A stretch of 64,000 bases of DNA from assembly GCA_034665305.1 (NCBI GenBank), contig JAXDFZ010000014.1:310001-374000 (forward strand). Direction: 5' to 3'. The translations under genes were made by a program, and so were the position numbers. This DNA is from DASXRU01 sp034665305. Lineage in GTDB: Bacteria > Acidobacteriota > Blastocatellia > Pyrinomonadales > Pyrinomonadaceae. The notes under the pieces are model-generated. The model was not told the DNA's origin and made no database searches. It saw only the letters and a program-made list of their open reading frames with translations. Positions 51,435-61,447 of the stretch are shown here, piece by piece; within the stretch, counting starts at the first letter, position 1; every line of letters starts with the position of its first letter.

Positions 51435-52033
51435 TTACCTCTGCGAGTCTCCGCAATTGCTTGATCGCTTTGGTGTGTGGAACAGCGCTGCTGATTCTGC
51501 CGGGCTGGCCGGCGGCGGCGCGATCCGTCCCGCAACGCAAAACCAGCACGCGGCAAAAACGTAAGGCACGCTTGCCATCATTGATCGGAACCCAGATCCG
51601 CGTGATCGATGAAGCGGGCGTCAAGCGTTTACTGGAACGCGGCACGCCGCCTCAGGAGCGCCCGCTGCTAGTGAACTTTTGGGCTACGTGGTGTGTACCG
51701 TGCCGCGAAGAGTTTCCGGACCTCGTAAAGATCGACGCCGATTACCGCGACAAGGGTCTGGAGTTTGTCACTATCTCACTCGACGATCTGACCGAGATGA
51801 AAACTGCGGTGACCAGCTTCTTGCGGTCACAGCGGGCGAAGATGCCGGTGTTTCTGCTCGATGTCCCGGACCAGGGAACCATTATCGAACTGATCGATGA
51901 GACCTGGCACGGCGACATGCCGGCAACCTTTCTTTACGATCAAACCGGCAAGGTCGTTTACAAATACAGAGGCCCCATCAAGCCGGAAGAGTTACGGGCA
52001 GAGATCGATAAGCTGATTGGCATTAAACAGTAA
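51431..52033 (+). CDS. TlpA family thiol-disulfide oxidoreductase
   Basis: A 200-residue exported thioredoxin-like protein. The ATG overlaps the stop of the redoxin gene (ATGA). A hydrophobic signal lies at about residues 10-32 (LIALVCGTALLILPGWPAAA). The active site is WATWCVPCREEFPDLVKIDA, a CxxC pair of TlpA/ResA type. The cis-Pro region is GDMPATFLYDQTGKVVYKYR. It probably reduces or exchanges disulfides in the periplasm and may serve as electron donor to the upstream redoxin. The mature N-terminus is basic. Confidence 0.92.
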   Translation: MITSASLRNCLIALVCGTALLILPGWPAAARSVPQRKTSTRQKRKARLPSLIGTQIRVIDEAGVKRLLERGTPPQERPLLVNFWATWCVPCREEFPDLVKIDADYRDKGLEFVTISLDDLTEMKTAVTSFLRSQRAKMPVFLLDVPDQGTIIELIDETWHGDMPATFLYDQTGKVVYKYRGPIKPEELRAEIDKLIGIKQ

Positions 52034-52055
52034 TTGTTGTTCCCGGCCTCCCGGC

Positions 52056-52137
52056 AGTAGGACAGGCATTCCTGCCTTTTCCGAGAGGCCATTGCCTCGG
52101 AAATGAGAGGGACAGGCAGGAATGCCTGTTCTACTGG
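52056..52137. repeat. Inverted repeat upstream of purL
   Basis: GTAGGACAGGCATTCCTGCC from 52058 faces GGCAGGAATGCCTGTTCTAC ending at 52134, with a short palindromic loop (CCGAGAGGCCATTGCCTCGG). The right arm ends about 15 bp before the purL start codon, so the RNA hairpin would lie within the 5' leader if transcription starts upstream. Confidence 0.7.
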
Positions 52138-52149
52138 CTCCCAATCAAA

Positions 52150-54510
<2,361 letters not shown>

Positions 54511-54766
54511 GTGGGCTGAAGGCCCAAAATGAGAAAGCCTGGGGCAAGTCCCAGAGAAAAGTTCCTTTTCAAATGAGTGAGCGCTGAAGGCGCGAAATAA
54601 ATGAACTGCGACAAAGATCTCGCGCTTTCAGCGCTGGAAACTTTCGGGCGGAATAATCCCGGGCCGTTGGCCCAGGCTTTTTCATTTCGCGCCGTTGGCG
54701 CTTAAGTCGTAACGCGAATTGTTAGTTGTTAGTTTACGAGTACAGCACCGTCGTACACCTCATTAG
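54511..54766. repeat. Gap with multiple palindromic repeats
   Basis: Short palindromes GGGCTGAAGGCCC-like, GGGGCAAGTCCC, GCGCTGAAGGCGC, CGCTTTCAGCGCTG and GGGCCGTTGGCCC follow one another, with arms such as TGAGAAAGCCTGGG and CCCAGGCTTTTTCAT facing each other (54529 and 54669). A family G-like variant (GTAACGCGAATTGTTAG) comes last. No gene is supported. Confidence 0.65.
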
Positions 54767-55615
54767 ATGCACCCGATAATCTACCTCAACCGGAACATGG
54801 TCGAAGCGGCAAAGGCGCGCATCGCTCCGGTTTCCTCGGCCCTGCTGTACGGACGCGGTGTGTTCACTTCAGTTGCGATCTATGGCGGCCGTCCTTTTCT
54901 CTGGGCCGAACATTGCGCCCGCTTGCTGGACCACGCCGACCGCGCGCGCGTGGATCGCAGCGCCTACAGCGAATCCGGCCTGGCAACTTGTCTACAGAAA
55001 CTGATCGGCGTGAATCGCGTAGTCGATGGCCGCGCCCGCGTGGTCCTGCTGGCCAACAAAGGCCGCGATGAATGGATGACGAAAGCCGTTACTACGCGGA
55101 AGACGGATCTGCTGTTAATGACCGCGGACGCGCGCAAGGTTCCGGAGTCGGGCTTAACGCTGACAGTGTCGCCCTATCGCATCAATAGCGTCTCCGCGTT
55201 GACGGGAATCAAGAGTATCAGTGCATTGGACCAGATTCTTTCGTGGGAAGAAGCGCGCGCCAGAGATTTCCACGACGCGGTAGTCATGAACGAACGCGGC
55301 GAACTGGTCTGCACCACCATGGCAAATCTTTTTTGGGTCAGGGACGGGACGATCCACACACCTTCGCTGACGACCGGCGCCGTCGCGGGCGTAACACGCG
55401 GGCGCGTGATCTCGCTGGCGAGTGAACTGGCGATTCCCCTCGTTCAGGGAGTTTACGAACTGAACGATTTGGCCGATGCCGAAGAAGTTTTTCTAACGTC
55501 AGCGGCGCTGGGTGTCGCGCCGGTTACGACTTTCGATTTTCACCGCTACACGGTCAACGTCGGCAGCGCGATCACCATCCTGCGTGAAGGGTTCCGGCAA
55601 CTGACTTTGGCGTGA
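54767..55615 (+). CDS. Class IV PLP-dependent aminotransferase family protein
   Basis: A 282-residue enzyme of the fold shared by branched-chain aminotransferase, D-amino-acid transaminase and aminodeoxychorismate lyase. Recognisable segments are VSSALLYGRGVFTSVAIYGG, LWAEHCARLLDHADRARV, the PLP Lys in LTGIKSISALDQILSWEEAR, HDAVVMNERGELVCTTMANL and TTGAVAGVTRGRVISLA. The length and the IKS context fit a PabC-like or DAAT-like enzyme; substrate cannot be settled from sequence alone. The start codon follows a palindrome-filled gap with no clear SD. It is on the same strand as purL but 256 bp away. Confidence 0.9.
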   Translation: MHPIIYLNRNMVEAAKARIAPVSSALLYGRGVFTSVAIYGGRPFLWAEHCARLLDHADRARVDRSAYSESGLATCLQKLIGVNRVVDGRARVVLLANKGRDEWMTKAVTTRKTDLLLMTADARKVPESGLTLTVSPYRINSVSALTGIKSISALDQILSWEEARARDFHDAVVMNERGELVCTTMANLFWVRDGTIHTPSLTTGAVAGVTRGRVISLASELAIPLVQGVYELNDLADAEEVFLTSAALGVAPVTTFDFHRYTVNVGSAITILREGFRQLTLA

Positions 55616-55747
55616 GCCCGTCTTTGGCGAATCGGGCGTCGCGGTTGCGAGGCGTATTGAGTTCCAGCTTTAGCTCGAGTCTCTCACTACGCAAACTGAA
55701 GTTTGACTCTGATCACCTGTTGGCACAGAAGCTCAATTCAGCTTCGT
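55616..55747. other. Gap between convergent genes
   Basis: This 132-bp gap lies between the aminotransferase stop and the end of a DUF3857 gene. CTACGCAAACTGAAGTTTGA near 55686 recalls repeat family G. No gene is supported. Confidence 0.4.
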
Positions 55748-57715
55748 CTATTTCTTTGCCAGCACCACCGGCGCTTGTTCGGCAGCCCTTATCTTCTCAA
55801 AAAAACTTCGCACCGAAGCATATTGTTCCACCGGGATGGTAATTGCTTTTTGCGCCAGGGCTCGCTTGAAAGTCAGCTGTCCGTCCTTCACTTCATAACT
55901 GGTGCTGTAGATGCCGAACGGTGTGTCAAGTTTGACGGCATCCGGCAACTCATCCACATAGAATCCCGCAGGCAGCATAATGCGCACAGTCTCATTGAAA
56001 GCGCGCGCGTCGAGCACGACTGCGTGCGTGCGTTTACTATCGGTAAGAAACAGCGATTCGCGCCGCGAAATGATAGCCGGCTTGAAAACCAGCAGCCGAT
56101 CCTGCATCAATTGCCCATAGCCGAGCGCCGAAAAATCCACACTGAGATCAAACTTGCCATCATTATTGCTATCTACCGGATCGACCTTGGTAACTTTCGC
56201 GGAGTTTGCGCCGGTCGTAACCCAGCGTTCGATCATTCCCCGGTAGTTGGCATTGGATAACGAGTGAAACGCCCGCCGTTCTTCGACGGCCGTCTGGCCA
56301 ACTGAACGTTCTTTCAAGACGGCGGTAATCGAACCATTCCCATCAAGCACGACATCGGCTTCGCGGTCCAGGCGGCTTGACTCGGGTGCGAGGGTTGGCA
56401 TGCGCATCAGACCGCCGGAGTCTCCCGCGGCAATCAATGCAAAGCTTCCCTGCTCGTCATCCGGTAGATCGCCCACGGGCGTGTGTTCATCGGTGGCGTC
56501 GAAAATCAAAAGTCGTCCCAGGCCGGGGTGGCGGATGACTGTTGCGACCTGCGTGTCATCGGCCACCTTGATAGCGATGATGCAGTGGTTGAATTGATGC
56601 GGCGAAGGCCACTCTTCCCGAACGTAGGAGGAGTCGCCGGAAAAGATGCCGACGGGATACGAAGTAATGTTCAAGACCTTCAACATCGCCCGCATCAGGT
56701 TCGCCTTATCCTTACAATCGCCGTACGCCTTGGCAAAGACCTGGGCCGCGCTGTGCGGGCGCATGCCGCCACCGCGACTGACGCCGATGTCGATTGAAAT
56801 GTACTTAATACCTTGAACAAAGCGGCCAATGGCGCGAATCTTGTCCAGCTCAGTTTTAGCGTTCGCGGTCAGCTCGCGCGTTCGCGCCGCCAGCGCGTCG
56901 TCGGCTACGGCTTGCGGATCGTGCAACTCGCTGAGCCAATGGGAAACTTCAGTCCAACTAGCAAAAGTCTTAAAACTTGTGGGCTGAGTATCGCCCTGGG
57001 GATAGAAGCTGACCGCTATCCGCGGCGCCAAACTAGAAACCTCAGGACTGTTCGGTTCGGGCGAAATCGGCGCCAAATCGCGCAACTCCCAGGTTGAAAC
57101 AGAACCGCTGGAAACAGCCTCGACGTTCGCATGGTTGAAAGTAACGGCCTTTGCGTGCCAGCCATCGGGCAGCGTCAGGACGTACCGAGATAAAAGTGTG
57201 GGTAGCCGGTTCTGGAACTGCCACACGTTTTGAGAAAAGATAGATCGTTCTTCAGTTCTGGTTTCATAGCCGAAGATGGAACCGGCATCCGCGTCGTCAG
57301 AGGCGTCAATCACTTTGTAGCGAGATTCGTTGTAAACGTCGTTGGCATCTTCGATCGCATCAACCGTCTGATCTTTTCCGTACTTCTTCACTGGAAGCGA
57401 AGGCCGGATCAGCCACGCATGCATGTCGCGGACTTTGCCGGCATCACTCTCGTAAAACTCCTGAGCAACTGCGTACTTCCGGCCTTCGCGCAGTAGGATG
57501 CGAACCGCGTATGAAGTCTCGGTGACGATGCGACCGTCGGTAGTGACCGTCGAGCGCTGTTCTTTGTGAAGCACAACTGCCGGTACATCCTTCTCATACG
57601 CGGGGGTGCGCGCGGTCATGACCTGTTGCAGCCAGAGCGGCGTCTCGTCACCGGCGAGGGCCGGAGCGACTAAGAATAAGAGAAGGAAAAGAGAGCCAAG
57701 CAAGCGACAAAGCAT
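55748..57715 (-). CDS. DUF3857/transglutaminase-like exported protein, catalytic residues intact
   Basis: A 655-residue protein with signal peptide MLCRLLGSLFLLLFLVAPAL. Residues about 45-215 match DUF3857 (TYAVRILLREGRKYAVAQEF; YGKDQTVDAIEDANDVYNES). Residues about 285-400 form a transglutaminase-like domain: catalytic Cys in AYGDCKDKANLMRAMLKVLN, His in HQFNHCIIAI and Asp in LIFDATDEHTPVGDLP. A DUF3858-like C-terminal beta-domain completes it (RIMLPAGFYVDELPDAVKLD). The family is exported; the physiological substrate is unknown. It lies 59 bp downstream of a paralogue of the same length and order, so the two are probably one operon. Confidence 0.9.
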   Translation of the reverse strand: MLCRLLGSLFLLLFLVAPALAGDETPLWLQQVMTARTPAYEKDVPAVVLHKEQRSTVTTDGRIVTETSYAVRILLREGRKYAVAQEFYESDAGKVRDMHAWLIRPSLPVKKYGKDQTVDAIEDANDVYNESRYKVIDASDDADAGSIFGYETRTEERSIFSQNVWQFQNRLPTLLSRYVLTLPDGWHAKAVTFNHANVEAVSSGSVSTWELRDLAPISPEPNSPEVSSLAPRIAVSFYPQGDTQPTSFKTFASWTEVSHWLSELHDPQAVADDALAARTRELTANAKTELDKIRAIGRFVQGIKYISIDIGVSRGGGMRPHSAAQVFAKAYGDCKDKANLMRAMLKVLNITSYPVGIFSGDSSYVREEWPSPHQFNHCIIAIKVADDTQVATVIRHPGLGRLLIFDATDEHTPVGDLPDDEQGSFALIAAGDSGGLMRMPTLAPESSRLDREADVVLDGNGSITAVLKERSVGQTAVEERRAFHSLSNANYRGMIERWVTTGANSAKVTKVDPVDSNNDGKFDLSVDFSALGYGQLMQDRLLVFKPAIISRRESLFLTDSKRTHAVVLDARAFNETVRIMLPAGFYVDELPDAVKLDTPFGIYSTSYEVKDGQLTFKRALAQKAITIPVEQYASVRSFFEKIRAAEQAPVVLAKK

Positions 57716-57774
57716 TTAAGTATTCCTTTGCAACAGACGAAACAGAGTTGAGAAAGACAGCAGACTACCGGGCA

Positions 57775-59742
57775 TCAATTCGCTGCCGCCTTGAGCGTGA
57801 TCGTATGGTCGTCATTTTGCCGAAAAACATCAAAAAGTCTTTTGAGCGCCGGGTAGTTGACGACGGAATAAAAAACCTGGCCCCCACGGCCAAAGAAGAA
57901 ATCCCGATGATAGAACAGGGTGCGCCCGTCCTTACTCACAGCCAGCTTAAAAGCCTGACCCGCGATGTTCTGGGTCATCGGCGGCGTGACCGACGCCGGC
58001 GCATCGGCGTTGTCCAGGGTGAAACCGGCGGGCAGCGTGATTGCAATATCTTCCGCTTCCGACCACGCATAGTGGAAAAATACGGGCTGCTTCCGATCGC
58101 TGGTGGTGAATAATGGTCGCGCCCCATGCTCGAAGAAACCCGGTTGCAGGAACAATCGTTTGCCGGTGCGTTGGGCATAGCCTGGTATCCGAACGTGATA
58201 GGTGTAAGTGAAGGGTTTATTCGGGTCGGTAATATTCTCAATCTTGATATTGGTTACTTCCGCGGTACTCATTTGAGCTTTGACATTCGCTCGCAGCGTA
58301 TCTTCGCGCTGCGTCGGAGAGTCGTCGTCGTTGGCTTCTTTCTTCTCAAAGTCCATGTGACCGGAGTACTCCAACCGCACATCGCCCTCGAGCGTGCCGT
58401 CTTCCTGCAGACTAAACTTCGCGCTTCGCTTCTCCTGGGATTTCTCCGGCGGCGCCATCTCTGTCTTCACCCAGACCGGATCTTTGGCATCCGTAATCAG
58501 GGCTTGCTCACCTTCTTCCGGCCAGCCGAGCATGCCGAAGGGCGTGTACATCTCTGCCGGACTGAAAAACTGCCAATCGCTGCCGACCCGGACAGCGATG
58601 AAAGATGAACCGAGAAAGTAGAGGTTCGCGAGGCTTTTATCAAAAAACATGTCGTTGCGGTTACCGGAAAGCGCGAGGCGGGTTTCGAAGCCCGCGGCCC
58701 GGGCCAGTGCGGAGAAGAGCAGGTCAATACTCGATCCCGCGCCGATCCCCCGCTTGAGTGTGTCCGCGGGACTTTTGTTCTCTTTGACTTTGAGTTTTTC
58801 CTCGGTTGTCATTCCGGAAGCATCATCATTGATGTTTTTGATCTTTGTGCGGCAAAAATCATATATGCGCTTCAGTTTTTCTTCGGGAGTGGTGGCATCG
58901 CCGATGATGTCGGGAACGGCCTTCTTGATGTCTTCATTGACCTTCATGTCGTCTTTAAAGATTTCGAAAAGCTGCTTGCCCTTCTCCTTCCAATACTTTT
59001 CGGGGTCCGTCTTTTCCCCGTCGCTGAAGTAAAGGAAAACCCAGGACCGCACTTCGTCTTCCGGCGGCATTCTCGCCTCTTCCCGGAAGGCCGGCATATT
59101 AATCATGCTCAACTTATGGAAGTCGTTTTTGTCTTTAACGAATCTCGCTTCGCCCATATGAAACGGCTGGTAGCGCATCCCGGCGAAAGGCTTGAGGTAA
59201 TACGTAACCGTCTGAACCGGAATGTCTCGCTGAAACTGCAGGCGCAGGTGGTTGGCGCTGGCTCCGGGATGAACTTCCCGCCAGCGGTACTCAATGATCG
59301 AGTTTGGTTCGACGCCAGGCAGGGCGAAAGACTTGGCTTTAACTTTCACACCACTGATCTTGACGATGGTGCGCTCAAAGACATCGTCCTTCTTGAGTTC
59401 GGTGATGGTGCCATCGGCTTTGATGACGCGGGCCGCAATGTCTTTTACCTTGCTGGAGGCAAAGTATTGTAAATCGACTTTGCTCTGCGATTCTTTACCG
59501 CGTTCGGTAAAAACCTTGATGCGAACGTAGTGTGTCAGGACTAGTTCGTCGGGATTGCTGTCATCCACGCGAACTTCCCAGAAAAGGGCCTCGGCGTCTG
59601 AATCCTTGTCGACCACCGGCGTTTTCAGGGCGAGTTCCGCCGGATCGATGGCGCGCCAGTCATCAGCCAACGCCGGGATAGCGACGACCAGTAATAAACA
59701 CAGTAAGGCAGTGGGGAATACAACGGGACGGGGAAACTTCAT
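57775..59742 (-). CDS. DUF3857/transglutaminase-like exported protein, catalytic residues lost
   Basis: A second 655-residue protein with signal peptide (VVFPTALLCLLLVVAIPALA), DUF3857 (THYVRIKVFTERGKESQSKV; SIIEYRWREVHPGASANHLR) and a transglutaminase-like region. Aligned by eye with its neighbour, the GDC segment is GAG (IGAGSSIDLLFSALARAAG), FNHC is LGSS (FLGSSFIAVRV) and FDATDEHTP is FSPAEMYTP. All three catalytic residues therefore appear replaced while the fold is kept. A DUF3858-like domain ends the protein (DIAITLPAGFTLDNADAPAS). It may be a binding or regulatory pseudoenzyme working with the active paralogue 59 bp downstream. Confidence 0.88.
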   Translation of the reverse strand: MKFPRPVVFPTALLCLLLVVAIPALADDWRAIDPAELALKTPVVDKDSDAEALFWEVRVDDSNPDELVLTHYVRIKVFTERGKESQSKVDLQYFASSKVKDIAARVIKADGTITELKKDDVFERTIVKISGVKVKAKSFALPGVEPNSIIEYRWREVHPGASANHLRLQFQRDIPVQTVTYYLKPFAGMRYQPFHMGEARFVKDKNDFHKLSMINMPAFREEARMPPEDEVRSWVFLYFSDGEKTDPEKYWKEKGKQLFEIFKDDMKVNEDIKKAVPDIIGDATTPEEKLKRIYDFCRTKIKNINDDASGMTTEEKLKVKENKSPADTLKRGIGAGSSIDLLFSALARAAGFETRLALSGNRNDMFFDKSLANLYFLGSSFIAVRVGSDWQFFSPAEMYTPFGMLGWPEEGEQALITDAKDPVWVKTEMAPPEKSQEKRSAKFSLQEDGTLEGDVRLEYSGHMDFEKKEANDDDSPTQREDTLRANVKAQMSTAEVTNIKIENITDPNKPFTYTYHVRIPGYAQRTGKRLFLQPGFFEHGARPLFTTSDRKQPVFFHYAWSEAEDIAITLPAGFTLDNADAPASVTPPMTQNIAGQAFKLAVSKDGRTLFYHRDFFFGRGGQVFYSVVNYPALKRLFDVFRQNDDHTITLKAAAN

Positions 59743-59987
59743 TTGCGTAAGGCCTTTCGAGGTGAAATCTATCGGGGTCGAGGTTGAGCGCTCTTAGTTG
59801 AACTTAATAACTCTTGCGTTGCTTGCCCGGCCGGGGCGATTTGAGCGGGCATTCTACTGGAAAGAAAATTAAGCCGCAAGATGGTTGTTCGGCAGAGTTT
59901 CCGGCGGGCGATGCCGGGAAATCAGCTGTGCTATAATTTGCGTCCGCACTACTCAATTTGCACGTTATTTGTCAGGAGGACCGTTTT
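59743..59987. promoter_or_regulatory. Divergent regulatory region, DUF3857 operon / aldolase
   Basis: This gap of about 245 bp separates divergent genes. On the plus strand TATAAT stands at 59932-59937 in GTGCTATAATTTGCGTCC, about 50 nt before the aldolase ATG. No clear -35 box is visible, and no repeat of the families described elsewhere was noticed here. Confidence 0.5.
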
Positions 59988-61091
59988 ATGGCCACGGAAT
60001 TGAAGCGTTCGGAACCGGCGCTGAACCGCATTGAAGAGATGTTGGGTTCTGAAGCACGCACGCTGCTTGATCACACTTCCCAGACGATCCTCAAGGACCA
60101 GCTCAATTTGCCTGGCCCCGACTTTATCGATCGGGTGTGGAGCCAGTCAGATCGGTCCCCCGCAGTCTTGCGCTCGCTACAAACGCTTTTCAGTCATGGC
60201 CGGCTGAGCGGCACGGGTTATCTCTCAATCCTGCCGGTCGATCAGGGCATTGAGCATTCCGGCGGCGCTTCGTTCGCGCCCAATCCGTCGTATTTCGATC
60301 CTGCGAAGATCGTCGAGTTGGCGATGGAAGGTGGCTGCAACGCCGTAGCCTCGACCTTCGGAGTGCTCGGCAGCGTGGCCCGTCGTTACGCGCACCGCAT
60401 TCCCTTCATTGTTAAGATCAATCACAACGAACTGCTGACACTTCCTAACAAATTCGATCAAGTTTTGTTCGGCACCGTCAAAGAGGCGCACAACATGGGC
60501 GCGGTTGGAGTTGGCGCGACGATCTATTTCGGGTCCGATGAATCCACCCGGCAGATAAAGGAAATCGCCGAAGCCTTTGCCGAAGCACATCAGTTGGGCA
60601 TGGCCTGCATCCTCTGGTGCTATCTGCGCAATTCCAAATTCAAAACTCCCCAGGGCGATATGCACTCGGCGGCTGATCTCACGGCGCAGGCAAACCACCT
60701 GGGAGTGACGATCCAGGCGGACATCATCAAGCAGAAACTTCCCGAGCGTAACGGTGGGTACATGGCAGCACAGGAGGCTGCGGGCGGATCGTATGGCAAG
60801 ACCAGCAAACTGGTCTACGAGAAACTCACCACCGACAACCCGATCGACCTGGTCCGTTATCAGGTAGCCAACTGTTACATGGGGCGCTGCGGTCTGATAA
60901 ATTCCGGCGGCGAATCAAAGGGGGCCAGCGACATGGCCGAAGCAGTGCGCACCGCGGTAATTAACAAGCGCGGCGGCGGCACCGGGCTAATCTCCGGCCG
61001 GAAAGCATTTCAGCGGCCGATGGATGAGGGCATCCAACTGCTGAATGCAATTCAGGATGTTTACCTGTCCGAAGAGATAACGATCGCTTAA
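59988..61091 (+). CDS. Class I fructose-bisphosphate aldolase
   Basis: A 367-residue cytoplasmic glycolytic/gluconeogenic enzyme. GGAGG lies 8 nt before the ATG at 59988, which is preferred over the in-frame ATG at 59958. It belongs to the DhnA/FbaB class: SILPVDQGIEHSGGASFAPN, VASTFGVLGSVARRYAHRIP, FIVKINHNELLTLP, GAVGVGATIYFGSD and VTIQADIIKQKLPERNGGYM, where the Schiff-base Lys is expected in the last or in the VKINHNE segment. GGTGLISGRKAFQRPMDEGI forms the phosphate-binding end. No other glycolytic genes are adjacent. Confidence 0.92.
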   Translation: MATELKRSEPALNRIEEMLGSEARTLLDHTSQTILKDQLNLPGPDFIDRVWSQSDRSPAVLRSLQTLFSHGRLSGTGYLSILPVDQGIEHSGGASFAPNPSYFDPAKIVELAMEGGCNAVASTFGVLGSVARRYAHRIPFIVKINHNELLTLPNKFDQVLFGTVKEAHNMGAVGVGATIYFGSDESTRQIKEIAEAFAEAHQLGMACILWCYLRNSKFKTPQGDMHSAADLTAQANHLGVTIQADIIKQKLPERNGGYMAAQEAAGGSYGKTSKLVYEKLTTDNPIDLVRYQVANCYMGRCGLINSGGESKGASDMAEAVRTAVINKRGGGTGLISGRKAFQRPMDEGIQLLNAIQDVYLSEEITIA

Positions 61092-61447
61092 GGAGCGGGA
61101 GCAGGATAGGAAAGAACCATTTTCCATATATCATTTTCCAAATGTCATTTCTCACTGGTTGCGTGAGCTGATGCTCTTAGATTAGGGCCAACACCGATCA
61201 TTGAACTAAATGAGAAATCAAAAATGATATATGGAAAATGGTTCCCCCTGCCCCTGCTTCCCCGCATTTGAGTTGCGACATTCATTGGTGAGCGGTGGTT
61301 CGGCTTCATGGCTTCTGATCCGAAATTCTGGATCGTGAGTTCGCAAAACCTTTTAGAACTTTCCCTGCCCCTTTGCGTAATAACAGCGCAAGCCATTTCT
61401 AATCGCATCTGTCCCGCAAACTTAAGTAACATCTGGAGGTCATTCCC
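61092..61447. repeat. Gap with inverted repeat family D
   Basis: ACCATTTTCCATATATCATT at about 61117 faces AAATGATATATGGAAAATGG near 61222, with arms of about 40 bp that extend into CATTTCTCA and TGAGAAATC. It resembles 35302-35600. The rest of the 356-bp gap holds no recognised gene. GGAGG at about 61435 is the ribosome binding site of the following TTG-started gene. Confidence 0.7.
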
